From positions 7,316,001-7,380,000 of the forward strand of contig NZ_CP085193.1 in the NCBI RefSeq assembly GCF_024298965.1: a stretch of DNA of 64,000 nucleotides. Direction: 5' to 3'. Positions 24,741 through 33,579 of this stretch are shown piece by piece. Source of the stretch: Streptomyces rapamycinicus NRRL 5491. Its GTDB lineage: Bacteria > Actinomycetota > Actinomycetes > Streptomycetales > Streptomycetaceae. How positions within the stretch are numbered: the stretch's first letter is position 1; each line of letters starts with the position of its first letter. The position numbers and the translations under genes were made by a program. The notes under the pieces are model-generated. The model worked only from the letters and a program-made list of their open reading frames with translations. It had not been told where the DNA came from and did no database searches.

Positions 24741-25757
24741 CTACGGCGTGACGACGACCCGGTAGACGGGCGTCTCCGCGGCCTGCTTGAGCGCCTTCTC
24801 GACCTCGTCCAGCGAGTAGCGCGCCGTGACCAGCGTCTCCAGCCGCCCGGACAGCCGCCCGCCGCGCAGCAGTTCGGCGGCGGCCCGCCAGTCGTCCGGC
24901 TCATGGCTGAAGGAGCCGGTGACGGTCAGCTGGCGGCGGTGCACCTCATAGCCGGGCAGCTCGGCGGGCGGGCCGCCGGGGCCGCCGCCGTAGAGGACGA
25001 CGGTGCCGCCGTCGGCGACCGCGGCGAGCGCCGAGGCGATGGCCTCCTTGGACGCGATGGTCACGAAGACCACGTCCGCCGGGGGCAGTTGCCCGACGTC
25101 CTCGGGCGTTACGGCCGCGTCGGCGCCCGCCGCCGCGATGGCGGCCAGCCGCTGCTCGTCCCGCTCGACCACCGCGACGCCGCGGGCCTGGAGATGCGCG
25201 GCGACGGCGAGGTGGAGATGGCCCATGTAGCCGGCGCCGATGACGGTGACCCGGTCTCCGGCGCGGAAGCCGCCGCGGCGCAGCGAGTGGACCACACAGG
25301 CCAGTGGCTCGCCCATGGCGGCCACGGCGGGGTCGGCGTCGCCGACCGACCACACCCGGGAGGCGGGCAGAACGATGTACTCGGCGAGCCCCGCGCCCAT
25401 GGTGATCGCGCCGTCCTCGCGCTTGTGTCCCTGGAGCGCGACGCAGATGGCGGTCTGGCCGCGCCGGCAGCTGCGGCAGGCGCCGCAGCGCGGCAGTCCG
25501 TCGAGGGCGACCAGGGAGCCGACGGCGGGCATGTCCTCCAGCGCGGCGGCCTTGGCGCCGATCCGCTCGACCCAGCCGGATATCTCATGTCCGGCGGCGG
25601 CGGGGTAGACCGTCATCCGCCCCGCGTAGAGATTGGCCTCCATGGTGCAGATACCGCAGGCCGCGATGCGTACCAGCACCTCCGAGTCACCGATGTCGGG
25701 GACAGGTATCTCTCTGGTCTCCACCTGGCCTGCCGCCGTGATGACAGCTGTACGCAT
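24741..25757 (-). CDS. Zinc-dependent alcohol dehydrogenase (MDR family)
   Basis: 338 residues. Catalytic-zinc ligands are Cys and Glu in ACGICTMEANL, His-Glu in AGHEISGWV and a Glu in GEPLACVVHSL. Structural-zinc Cys lie in PRCGACRSCRRGQTAIC. The Rossmann fold has VTVIGAGYMGHLHL. It resembles sorbitol/threonine-type medium-chain dehydrogenases acting on secondary alcohols with NAD(P). It is the first gene of a minus-strand group with the LLM enzyme and the MFS transporter, and could oxidise a hydroxyl of the cluster product (inference). Confidence 0.9.
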   Translation of the reverse strand: MRTAVITAAGQVETREIPVPDIGDSEVLVRIAACGICTMEANLYAGRMTVYPAAAGHEISGWVERIGAKAAALEDMPAVGSLVALDGLPRCGACRSCRRGQTAICVALQGHKREDGAITMGAGLAEYIVLPASRVWSVGDADPAVAAMGEPLACVVHSLRRGGFRAGDRVTVIGAGYMGHLHLAVAAHLQARGVAVVERDEQRLAAIAAAGADAAVTPEDVGQLPPADVVFVTIASKEAIASALAAVADGGTVVLYGGGPGGPPAELPGYEVHRRQLTVTGSFSHEPDDWRAAAELLRGGRLSGRLETLVTARYSLDEVEKALKQAAETPVYRVVVTP

Positions 25758-25832
25758 GTGAACTGCCTTCCCCGTTACGGATGTTGTGCCGGGAGGCTAT
25801 GCCGGGGCGACGGGGGTGGCAAGGAAGAACGA

Positions 25833-27398
25833 TCACATGCTGGATCGCGCTCCGGAAGATGTCCTGCGGAAGCCCCACCAGATGATCAGGGCTCCGGCCG
25901 CGGCGGCGGCCGCGCCGACGACGGAGGCCACGTGCATGGCGTGGACGAACCCCTCGTCGGCGATGTCCGACAGCCGGGGCAGCCGCATCTTCGCGCCGAG
26001 CAGCCGGGTGGCCTCGGGCGACTCCGCGGCGCCGTCGGCGGCACGGGACGGCAGTCCGCTCAGGCGCGGGGTGACCCGGTCGCGGTAGACGCTGACCAGG
26101 ATCGAGCCGAGGACCGCCACCCCGAGGACGCCGCCGATCTGCCGCAGCGAGTTGTTGACGGCGGAGCCCGCGCCGGTCCGGTCGGCGGGGAGGATCGCCA
26201 TGATGGCCTCGGTGGTGGGGGCGACGGCGGCGCCCATGCCCAGGCCCTGGAGGATGAGGAAGACCCAGAACAGCGGCAGTCCGCTGTGCTCGTCGAGGAA
26301 CACGTAGGCGACGAAGCCGGTGGTGGCGATCAGCATGGCCGCGGTGACGACCGGGCGCACTCCGTAGGCCCGTACCAGCCTGGCCGAGAGCGGGGCGCCC
26401 AGCAGCACGCCGAGGGCGACCGGGGCGATGGAAAGCCCGCACTCCAGCGGGGTCTGGCCGTGGACGCCCTGGAGATAGAAGCTGGTGTAGTACATCGAGC
26501 CGTTGAGCCCGAAGAACGTGAGCATGACGGCGACGCTGGCGCCGGTGAAGCGGATGTCGCGGAAGAGCCTTACGTCGAAGCTGGGGTTGGCGACGCGCAG
26601 TTCGACGAGGACGAAGGCCGCGACCAGCAGCACACCCCCGGCCAGCGAGGCGACGATGGCCGGGTCGGTCCAGTCGTTGCGGTGGCCGCCCTCGATGACG
26701 CCCCAGACGATGGCGAAGAGCCCGGCGGTGGAGAGCAACACGCCCAGCGGGTCGAACTTCTGCCGCACCCGGGTGACCACACCGGGCAGGAACACGAACG
26801 ATCCGGCCACGCACGCCACCACGATCGGCACGTTCACCAGGAAGACCGAACCCCACCAGAAGTGGTCGAGCAGCGCTCCGCTGAGCATCGGCCCGGTGGC
26901 GATCGCGATTCCACTGGAACCCGACCAGATGGCGATGGCGGTGGCCCGGTGCCGCTCGTCGAAGACCTGGGCGATCAGGGCGAGGGTCGCGGGCATGATC
27001 AGGGCGCTGCCGATGCCCATCGCGCCACGCGCCACGATCAGTTCGGTGGCCGAGCCGGAGTAGGCGGCCCAGGCGGAGGCCGCGCCGAAGACCACCATGC
27101 CGGTCAGCAGTAGGCGGCGGTGGCCGTAGCGGTCGGCGAGCACTCCGCCGGTGAACAGCAGCACCGCGAAGACCAGGGTGTAGGAGCTGATGCTCCACTG
27201 GAGCTGATTGGGGCTGGCGCCGAGCCCCTCGGTGGGGTCGGCCAGGGTCTTGAGGGCTACGTTCAGCACGGTGTTGTCCAGCCACACCGCGAGTTGGGAC
27301 AGGACGAGCACCGAAAGGGCGAGCCATTGGCGACCGGTGGGGGAGTGTGAAGGACCGGCCTGGGTGGCATCGGTGGTCGCGGTGTTCTGTGCAGCCAT
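25833..27398 (-). CDS. DHA2-family MFS drug exporter (EmrB/QacA type)
   Basis: 521 residues with 14 predicted membrane helices. Family motifs: LAVWLDNTVLNVAL (motif D1), GGVLADRYGHRRLLLTGM (motif A), SGSSGIAIATGPMLSGALLD (motif C) and the long C-terminal extension with NNSLRQIGGVLGVAVLGS. These proton-driven pumps export lipophilic antibiotics and confer self-resistance. The ATG at 27398 fits the family start. It is divergent from regulator 3, a classical regulator-exporter layout, and the best candidate exporter for the cluster product. Confidence 0.92.
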   Translation of the reverse strand: MAAQNTATTDATQAGPSHSPTGRQWLALSVLVLSQLAVWLDNTVLNVALKTLADPTEGLGASPNQLQWSISSYTLVFAVLLFTGGVLADRYGHRRLLLTGMVVFGAASAWAAYSGSATELIVARGAMGIGSALIMPATLALIAQVFDERHRATAIAIWSGSSGIAIATGPMLSGALLDHFWWGSVFLVNVPIVVACVAGSFVFLPGVVTRVRQKFDPLGVLLSTAGLFAIVWGVIEGGHRNDWTDPAIVASLAGGVLLVAAFVLVELRVANPSFDVRLFRDIRFTGASVAVMLTFFGLNGSMYYTSFYLQGVHGQTPLECGLSIAPVALGVLLGAPLSARLVRAYGVRPVVTAAMLIATTGFVAYVFLDEHSGLPLFWVFLILQGLGMGAAVAPTTEAIMAILPADRTGAGSAVNNSLRQIGGVLGVAVLGSILVSVYRDRVTPRLSGLPSRAADGAAESPEATRLLGAKMRLPRLSDIADEGFVHAMHVASVVGAAAAAAGALIIWWGFRRTSSGARSSM

Positions 27399-27742
27399 GG
27401 GGGCGGCGCCTTTCGGGACCCAAGGCGTGGTGGGGGGTCCGCGTCGTATGGCAAGGGATGGCGTGCTGGCTCTAGAGGAAGTTACCAATCCGCCGAGCGG
27501 AGGCGCAGCCCCTTGCCGACACGGGGAGGTGTGGTGGCCGGAACGCGAGGGTATTTCCCGGCGGGAAGTGTCCCATAAGGAGCGATCTTCCTTGCCGTGT
27601 GCCAGGGGGCTCGTTACTGTTCCCGGAAAGGGAACGGGGGTGTCCTTTGAGCCATTTCGGAATTCAACCAAATGGGCGAGTGCCTATTGATGGATTTGAC
27701 GGGGAGGTGGGCACGGGGGGCGCGGTTCGAACGGAGCCGGAC
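27399..27742. other. Divergent intergenic region between exporter and regulator 3
   Basis: 344 bp with no gene. It probably contains the promoters of both the DHA2 exporter and regulator 3. An AT-richer patch near 27655-27690 could serve regulator 3. No clear operator palindrome was found. The upstream extension of regulator 3's frame into this region shows poorer codon use. Confidence 0.4.
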
Positions 27743-28492
27743 ATGGGGTCGGACAACCTGGAGGAGGCTCTGGGCCAGGCGTTACGCCTCCTGGAGTCCG
27801 CCGTGCACCACCACCGCCGCTCCGCGCTGGCCTCGGCATCCGCCGAACTGCCGGTGGACGGGGAGGCCGTGGCCGGGTGGGTGGCGCGGCTGGTGCTGCG
27901 CGCCGAGCGGGATGTGATCTGGAGTCTGCCGGAGGTCGCGGGCGAGGACCACGCCCGGCTGGTCGGGCAGACGCTCGCCCAGCTGGCGGGCAAGGGGGTC
28001 AGGACCCGGATGCTGTGCCCGCCGGCGGTCATCCGGGGCGCGGCGTGGCAGCGCTCGTTGGGCACCGTGGCGCGCCTGGAGGTGCGCGTCTTCGAAGGGG
28101 TGCGGCAGGAGTTGGTGGTCGTGGACGGCGCGGCCGTCATCGCGCCCGACGTCTCGCCGGGCGAGCCCGGCGGCTCCCGCGCCTCGATGATCCAGAACTC
28201 GACGGTGGCCGATATGCTGCATCAACTGCTGTGCGGCATGTGGGACACGGCCCAGCGCCCGATGCGGCCGCTGTCGTTCGAGGGCGGCGCGCGCGGCCGG
28301 GTGCTGCGCGAGGTGCTGACGCTGATGGCGGAGGGCTACAAGGACGACGCCGCGGCGCGCAAACTGGGCCTTTCGGTGCGTACCTACCGTCGCTATGTGG
28401 CCGACATCATGCGGGACCTCCAGGTCGAATCGCGGTTCCAGGCCGGAGTGCGCGCCGTGCGCGCCGGGCTGATGGAGGCCGACCCCGAGTAG
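27743..28492 (+). CDS. LuxR-type regulator 3, TTA codon
   Basis: 249 residues from the ATG at 27743; the open frame extends to 27599 but looks non-coding. A PLD-like sensor domain (VRTRMLCPPAVIRGAAW, LEVRVFEGVRQELVVVDGAA, SMIQNSTVADMLHQLL) precedes an HTH with GYKDDAAARKLGLSVRTYRR and ESRFQAGVRAVRAG. It is the third paralog in the cluster, about 7 kb from the first two. Codon 14 (27782-27784) is TTA, predicting bldA dependence. It stands directly upstream of the synthase operon and is the likeliest direct activator of it (inference). Confidence 0.86.
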   Translation: MGSDNLEEALGQALRLLESAVHHHRRSALASASAELPVDGEAVAGWVARLVLRAERDVIWSLPEVAGEDHARLVGQTLAQLAGKGVRTRMLCPPAVIRGAAWQRSLGTVARLEVRVFEGVRQELVVVDGAAVIAPDVSPGEPGGSRASMIQNSTVADMLHQLLCGMWDTAQRPMRPLSFEGGARGRVLREVLTLMAEGYKDDAAARKLGLSVRTYRRYVADIMRDLQVESRFQAGVRAVRAGLMEADPE

Positions 28493-28696
28493 GGGGGGCA
28501 TCGCACCGGGGCGGCGGCCGGGTTGTTGGCGGTTTGAACGATATTGGCAGGCTTCTGTCCGCCGACGACCTGGCAGCTTCCTGCAGATTCCATCTTCTGA
28601 CCGTGGAGTAACCGGCTGTCATCTGCAGCTTTATGACACGCCGACTAGTCGAACGCTGGTGTTCAGCGGGTGCGTGACAGCTAGTGGACTCTGGGG

Positions 28697-28725
28697 TTGT
28701 CCCCTCCCGGACCGGCGCCTAGCGT
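28697..28725 (+). promoter_or_regulatory. Probable promoter of the synthase operon
   Basis: TTGTCC (28697-28702) and TAGCGT (28720-28725) are 17 bp apart and lie about 50 bp before the first ACP gene. Further upstream, CTGCAGAT (28581-28588) and ATCTGCAG (28621-28628) form a wide inverted repeat, and CAGCTT occurs beside each arm, a possible regulator site. Confidence 0.45.
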
Positions 28726-28776
28726 CAGCGGAAGCTTCGTCGCTTTGCCCATGCCCGAAAATGGAGGTGCGCGGTA

Positions 28777-29028
28777 ATGACCGCCATCGTCGAAGAGCGT
28801 CGTGAAACCATCAAGGAAATCGTCACAGATATTCTTGAGATCGACCCCGACGAGGTCACCGAGACCAGTCTCTTCAAAGAAGAGCATGACGCGGATTCAC
28901 TGCGTGCCATTGAAATACTCGCGGCATTGGAGAAAACCTTCAACATTGTCATAGACCAGTCCGAACTCAGCCGGATGGTAAACCTCCGGGGCGTCTATGA
29001 GGTTGTCTCCGACGCGGCGGGCTGGTGA
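28777..29028 (+). CDS. Acyl carrier protein 1
   Basis: 83 residues. It has the four-helix ACP pattern with the phosphopantetheine Ser in HDADSLRAIEILAALE, and acidic helix 2 residues. ITLEI-type start: VTDILEIDPDEVTETSLF. It carries the growing chain as a thioester after activation by a phosphopantetheinyl transferase (one is encoded at 47131). It is the first gene of the synthase operon and precedes the first ketosynthase by 39 bp. It differs clearly from ACP 2 (40151), so each may serve a different stage. Confidence 0.95.
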   Translation: MTAIVEERRETIKEIVTDILEIDPDEVTETSLFKEEHDADSLRAIEILAALEKTFNIVIDQSELSRMVNLRGVYEVVSDAAGW

Positions 29029-29067
29029 CCGCCGGATCCTGGCGGACTCCTCGGAAGGCAGGGCGAA

Positions 29068-30309
29068 ATGCGTGGTGAGCCGGGTCGTAGGGTCGTTGTC
29101 ACCGGCCTCGGGGCGGTGTCCGGCATCGGCATCGGCGCGGCGGAATTCCTCGCCGGACTGCGCGCCGGGAAGAGCGCGGCGGGGCCCATCACCGCGTTCG
29201 ACACGGAGGGCTTCGACCGCTCTACGGCGTGTGAGGTCAAGGATTTCGAGCCGGACCGGTGGATTCGAAATCTCGATGTGCGGACGCTGGGCCGGGCGAG
29301 CCGGTTCTCGGTCGCGGCGGCCCGTATGGCGGTGGCCGACGCCGGATTCCCCGAGCCGGAGAGCGCGCTGCGCGACATCCCCTGTCTGATCTCCGTCGGC
29401 ACGACCGACGGCGAGTCCAGGGACCTGGACCATCTGGTCGAGGAGGAAGTGGACCTGGGGCCCGAGCGGATGGACCCGACGGTCGCCCGGCGGGTGCCCG
29501 CCGGACGGCTGTCGAGCGCGATCGCCCAGGAGTTCGGCCTCACCCGCGCCGAGGCGGTCACCCTCCCCACCGCGTGCGCCGCCGGGAACTACGCGGTCGG
29601 CTACGGCTACGACGCCATCCGCGGCGGGGACGTGGACGTGGCGCTGTGCGGCGGGGCCGACGCGCTGTGCCGCAAGACCTTCACCGGCTTCTACCGTCTC
29701 GGCACCATCGCCCCCGAGCGCTGTCAGCCCTTCGACAAGGACCGCAAGGGCATCCTGACCGGCGAGGGCGCGGGCATCCTGGTGCTGGAGAGCCTGGAGT
29801 CGGCGCTGGCCCGCGGCGCCCGTATCTACGCCGAGGTGCTCGGCTACGGCCTCAACTGCGACGCGGACCACCCCGTGGCCCCCAACCAGGACAGCGTGGT
29901 CCGCTGTATGCGGCTCGCCCTGGACAACGCCCGCGTCAAGCCGGACGAGGTCGACTTCATCTCCGCGCACGGCACCGGCACCAAGGCCAACGACACCACC
30001 GAGGCCCGCGCCATCCGCCAGGTCTTCGGGGACGCCGCCCCGCCGCGCACGGTCTCCATCAAGTCGATGATCGGCCATTCCATGGGCGCCGCCGGGGCGT
30101 TGGCCTCGATCGCCTGCTCCCTCGCGCTCACCGAGGGCTTCATCCCGCCGACCATCAACCATGAGCACACCGACCCCGAGTGCGGACTGGACTGTGTGCC
30201 CAACCAGGCCGTGGCAGCGGACCTGAAGGTGGTCCAGAACAACGGGCTGGCCTTCGGCGGCAACAACGCCGTCGTCATCTTCGGCAAGGCCCGAGCGGAC
30301 TGGTCATGA
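29068..30309 (+). CDS. Ketosynthase 1 (FabF/KS-alpha type, intact triad)
   Basis: 413 residues, full KASII length. The nucleophile Cys170 is in TACAAG; His301 is in SAHGTGTKANDTTE, and the second His in IKSMIGHSMGAAG; the C-terminal NNGLAFGGNNAVVIFG strand is also complete. It should catalyse decarboxylative Claisen condensation on ACP-bound chains. It overlaps the next KS gene by an ATGA, so both are co-translated. Six KS-like proteins are encoded in this operon; this is one of three with a complete active site. Its partner among the Cys-less proteins is not obvious from adjacency. Confidence 0.95.
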   Translation: MRGEPGRRVVVTGLGAVSGIGIGAAEFLAGLRAGKSAAGPITAFDTEGFDRSTACEVKDFEPDRWIRNLDVRTLGRASRFSVAAARMAVADAGFPEPESALRDIPCLISVGTTDGESRDLDHLVEEEVDLGPERMDPTVARRVPAGRLSSAIAQEFGLTRAEAVTLPTACAAGNYAVGYGYDAIRGGDVDVALCGGADALCRKTFTGFYRLGTIAPERCQPFDKDRKGILTGEGAGILVLESLESALARGARIYAEVLGYGLNCDADHPVAPNQDSVVRCMRLALDNARVKPDEVDFISAHGTGTKANDTTEARAIRQVFGDAAPPRTVSIKSMIGHSMGAAGALASIACSLALTEGFIPPTINHEHTDPECGLDCVPNQAVAADLKVVQNNGLAFGGNNAVVIFGKARADWS

Positions 30310-31451
30310 GCCAGCTGGTGACGGGCGCGGGCGCGGTGGCGAGCGTGGGCGAGGGCGTCGACGAGGTCTTCCGGGCCCTGTGCGCGGGCACCAGCGGACT
30401 CGGCGAACTGCGCGGCTTCGACCGGGAGCGGTACCGGACCCGCCACGCCTACGAGATCGACGACCGCCCCGCGCCCGGCACCGACCTCCCGGGCCGCGCC
30501 ACCGACTGGCTGCTGCGCGCGGTCGGCGAGGCCGCGGCCCAGGCGGGACTCGGCGAGGACCTGAGCGAGGTGCCGGTCCTCATCGGCACCGGGCTGCGGG
30601 AACTGCGCTCGGCCGAGCTCGCCTGGCGCGACGGCACGCCCTTCGACATCGGGCGGCTGCACTTCGGCACCGCACTGCGGACACGTTTCGGCGCGGTGCG
30701 CACCCACACCTTCTCCGGGGCCTGTTCGGCCTCCCTCTACGCGCTCGCACTCGCCGCCGACCTGCTGACCACGGGGGCCGAGGACACCGTCGTGGTGGCC
30801 GGGGTCGACACCCTCACCGAGTCGATGTACGGGCTGCTGGACCGCGTCAACAGCGAACCCCCCGACCGCGTCCGGCCGTTCGACCGGGACCGCCGCGGGG
30901 TGCTGATGGGCGACGGCGCGGCCGCCGTGGTGCTGCGCCGGGAGGAGCCCGGCGCGGAGACCCGCGCGCTCGGCCGGGTGCGCGCCGTCAGCATGAACTG
31001 CGACGCGAACCATGTGACCGCCCCCGACCCGCGGGGCATCGCGCGGGCGGTGCACGAGGCGCAGTGGCGGGCGGGCGTCAAACCCGGCGACATCGACCTG
31101 GTGCTGCTGCACGGGACCGGCACCCAGCTGAACGACGCCGCCGAGGCCGCCGCCATCGCCGAGGTCTTCGGTCGCGAGGTCAGCGGGCCCCTGATGACCG
31201 CCATAAAGTGCATGACCGGCCACACCTCGGGCGGCTCCGGGCTGCTCAGCCTCATCGTCGCGCTGGAGTCCCTGGCCTCCGGCCGGGTGCCGCCCACCCT
31301 GGGCCTGGCCGAACCGCTGCCCGAGGCCGAGGCGTTCCGCTTCGTCCGGGAGGAGGCGCGGGAGGACGGGGATCTGCGGGTCGCGCAGATCGACGCGTTC
31401 GGCTTCGGCGGGGTCAACGCGGTCGCCATCGTCGAGAGGGCCGGCCGATGA
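30306..31451 (+). CDS. Ketosynthase 2 (intact triad)
   Basis: 381 residues. Cys140 in FSGACSASLYAL, His in LLHGTGTQLND, Lys-His in AIKCMTGHTSGGSG and a terminal DAFGFGGVNAVAIVE are all present, so it should be catalytically competent. It is somewhat shorter than typical FabF, with a reduced N-terminal cap. Immediately downstream and coupled (ATGA) is a KS-like gene without the Cys; adjacent KS and Cys-less partners usually form a heterodimer that sets chain length in type II systems. The two are likely a pair. Confidence 0.93.
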   Translation: MSQLVTGAGAVASVGEGVDEVFRALCAGTSGLGELRGFDRERYRTRHAYEIDDRPAPGTDLPGRATDWLLRAVGEAAAQAGLGEDLSEVPVLIGTGLRELRSAELAWRDGTPFDIGRLHFGTALRTRFGAVRTHTFSGACSASLYALALAADLLTTGAEDTVVVAGVDTLTESMYGLLDRVNSEPPDRVRPFDRDRRGVLMGDGAAAVVLRREEPGAETRALGRVRAVSMNCDANHVTAPDPRGIARAVHEAQWRAGVKPGDIDLVLLHGTGTQLNDAAEAAAIAEVFGREVSGPLMTAIKCMTGHTSGGSGLLSLIVALESLASGRVPPTLGLAEPLPEAEAFRFVREEAREDGDLRVAQIDAFGFGGVNAVAIVERAGR

Positions 31452-32590
31452 CGCATGGCCCCGGCGGAGTCGTCGTCACCGGCGTCGGCCTGGCCGTCCC
31501 CGGCGCCGGCACCCCCGAGGCGCTGCTGCGCCGCACCGCCTGCCCCGTCACCGGGCCCGCCCCCGAACCGTTCGACACCGCCGCCCGGATCGGCCGCCGG
31601 GGCCACCGCTACAAGGACCGGGCCACCCGGCTGGCGCTGTGCGCCGCACTGGAGGCGCTGCGGAACGCGGACCTGATCCCCGCCGACGGCGAGGAGGTGA
31701 CCGTGCCCGGCGACACCGTCGGCGTGGTCGCCAGCTCCAACCTGGGCAACCTCGACACCGCCTGTCTCACCGCCGCCGCCATCGCCGAGCGGTCGGCCGT
31801 GGACCTCAGCCCCATGAGCCTGCCGAACGCCTCCAGCAATGTGATCGCCTCCTGGGTGGCCATCCGCCACGGGCTGCGCGGCCCCAATCTGATGCTGTGC
31901 AACGGGGCGACCTCCGGCCTGGACGCCGTGCACTGGGGCGCCGCGCTGGTCGCGGCGGGCCGGGTCCGGCGCGCGGTGGTGATCGGCGTGGAGACGCACA
32001 ACGCCGTCGTGGCGGATCTGGTCGGCCGGCCCGCCGGTGAGCTGCTGGACGGCGCCGCCGCCGTCGTCGTCGAGGGCGCGCGCTGGGCCGGGGCCCGGGG
32101 GGCGCGAGCCGCCGCCGCCCTCGGGCCGTACGAACGGCGGGCCGGGCTCGGCGGCTGCGTCGAGGCCCTGCTGCCCGACGGTGCCGCCCCCGGCGTCTGG
32201 TTCACCCCCGAGCGTTACGCCGAGGGGCCCGCCGGGGCCGTTCCGGTGCCGGGGGCCGTGCCGCGCTACGACGTCACCGGTGCGGTGGGCCGGGCCTCCG
32301 GGGCCCTCGGGGTGTTCCAGTGCGCGGCGGCCGTCGGCTGGCTGGCCCGCGCCGGGGCCGGAGCTGAAGCCGGGGCCGGAGCCGGGCCGGAAGCGGGAGC
32401 CGGGAGCGTCTTCGAGGCCGCCGGCCCCGGGGCCGCGCCGGGCCCGGTGCCCGCGTCCCGTCAGGCGCTGATCACCAGCGGGGACGACACCGCGGACGCC
32501 GTGGCCGGACTGCTGCTGCGCCCCGCGCCCGACCGGTGCCCCCCGCGCCCCGCACGTGCCCCCCTTATCTCCATGGAGTGTTCCCGATGA
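31448..32590 (+). CDS. KS-like protein lacking the catalytic Cys (chain-length-factor-like) 1
   Basis: 380 residues. The thiolase-like fold is recognisable: VVVTGVGLAVPG, VGVVASSNLGNLDTA, SLPNASSNVIASWVAIRHG. At the active-site position TACASG is replaced by NGATSG, so Cys becomes Ala. HGTGT and the second His motif are also missing; the region GRASGALGVFQ is the eroded counterpart. The C-terminus ends in Ala/Gly/Pro-rich sequence (about 300-340). It therefore cannot condense alone and probably supports ketosynthase 2 as a chain-length-factor-like subunit. It is coupled at both ends by ATGA overlaps. Confidence 0.85.
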   Translation: MTHGPGGVVVTGVGLAVPGAGTPEALLRRTACPVTGPAPEPFDTAARIGRRGHRYKDRATRLALCAALEALRNADLIPADGEEVTVPGDTVGVVASSNLGNLDTACLTAAAIAERSAVDLSPMSLPNASSNVIASWVAIRHGLRGPNLMLCNGATSGLDAVHWGAALVAAGRVRRAVVIGVETHNAVVADLVGRPAGELLDGAAAVVVEGARWAGARGARAAAALGPYERRAGLGGCVEALLPDGAAPGVWFTPERYAEGPAGAVPVPGAVPRYDVTGAVGRASGALGVFQCAAAVGWLARAGAGAEAGAGAGPEAGAGSVFEAAGPGAAPGPVPASRQALITSGDDTADAVAGLLLRPAPDRCPPRPARAPLISMECSR

Positions 32591-33579
32591 CCGCCGCCGC
32601 CCCGCCGATGTCGACCAAAGCCCTGCTGACGGACGTCACCACCGTCCGGCTGCGCCCGCGCTACGAGGGGTCGAACATCTGCACCTGGATCGGCTTCAAA
32701 CACGTCAACTACCTCGTCGAGGAAGCCGTGCTGGTGCACTTCGCGGAGTCCGGTACGCCCGCCCGGCGGCTGTACGAGGAGCACGGCCTCGGGCTGGACG
32801 TCGTTGCCCTGGAGACCCGCATCCTGCACGCCTTCCACATGGACGACGTGGCCGAGGCCGAGGTGGTGCCGGACACCGAGGACGACGACCGCACCCTCGG
32901 CTTCCGGGTGACCCTCCGCGTGGAGCGCGACGGCTCGTTCCTCAAGGCCGTGGCCGCCAAGGCGCGGGTCTCGCTGCGCGCCGACACCTATCTGCCGGAG
33001 CTGGGTGAACCCCCCGCCGAATTCGCGCCGTTCGTGGTGGACCGGCTGGGGGCCGAGGCGCGCACGGGCGAGCTCGCGCCCATCCGGGTGCGGATGCCGG
33101 ACGGGGACGAGGCCGCCGTCCTGGCGTCGCTGACCGAGGGCCGCAACGCCTACGCCTGGAAGTGGAACATCCCCTACCCCTACTGCCACTTCACCGAGCG
33201 GCTCCAGATGTCCGGCTATCTGCGACTGCTGGAGGAGGCCAAGGACCGCTTCGTCCTGGACCGCGGCATCTCCATCAAGACCCTGCTGGACGAACGCAAA
33301 TGGATACCGGTCGTCCCCCAGTCCTCGGTGCGCGTCCTCGACGAGGCGGTGATGGAGGAGGACCTCTACTCCGTCTACACGGTCGAGGAGATCTTCAAGG
33401 ACCTCACCTACACCGCCCGGATGGACTGCTTCGTGGTCCGCGACGGCGCGCTCACCCTCACCGCCACCGGCCGGATCACCCACGGCTACGCGGTGATCGA
33501 CAACCGCAGCGACTGGCGGCTGGTCCCCTTCGACCGGCGGGTGCTGGACGCGCTCGGCGGAGAACAGAGCGGCACCTGA
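32587..33579 (+). CDS. Double-hotdog thioesterase-like protein
   Basis: 330 residues. Two hotdog-fold halves are suggested: an N-terminal one with GSNICTWIGFKHVNYLVEEA and VALETRILHAFHMDDVAEAE, and a C-terminal one with FTERLQMSGYLRLLEEAKDR, GISIKTLLDERKWIPVVP and ITHGYAVID. This resembles acyl-ACP thioesterase-like proteins; a dehydratase role for a double hotdog is the alternative. In the pathway it could release the chain from the ACP or remove stalled intermediates. Start ATG overlaps the preceding stop, and its own stop overlaps the next start (TGATG). Exact activity uncertain. Confidence 0.65.
   Translation: MTAAAPPMSTKALLTDVTTVRLRPRYEGSNICTWIGFKHVNYLVEEAVLVHFAESGTPARRLYEEHGLGLDVVALETRILHAFHMDDVAEAEVVPDTEDDDRTLGFRVTLRVERDGSFLKAVAAKARVSLRADTYLPELGEPPAEFAPFVVDRLGAEARTGELAPIRVRMPDGDEAAVLASLTEGRNAYAWKWNIPYPYCHFTERLQMSGYLRLLEEAKDRFVLDRGISIKTLLDERKWIPVVPQSSVRVLDEAVMEEDLYSVYTVEEIFKDLTYTARMDCFVVRDGALTLTATGRITHGYAVIDNRSDWRLVPFDRRVLDALGGEQSGT

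Noticed and set aside
23948..27113. Long plus-strand open frames across the LLM, dehydrogenase and exporter genes
   Set aside because: The translations are His/Arg/Gly-rich with no recognisable domain; the minus-strand genes have full motif sets.
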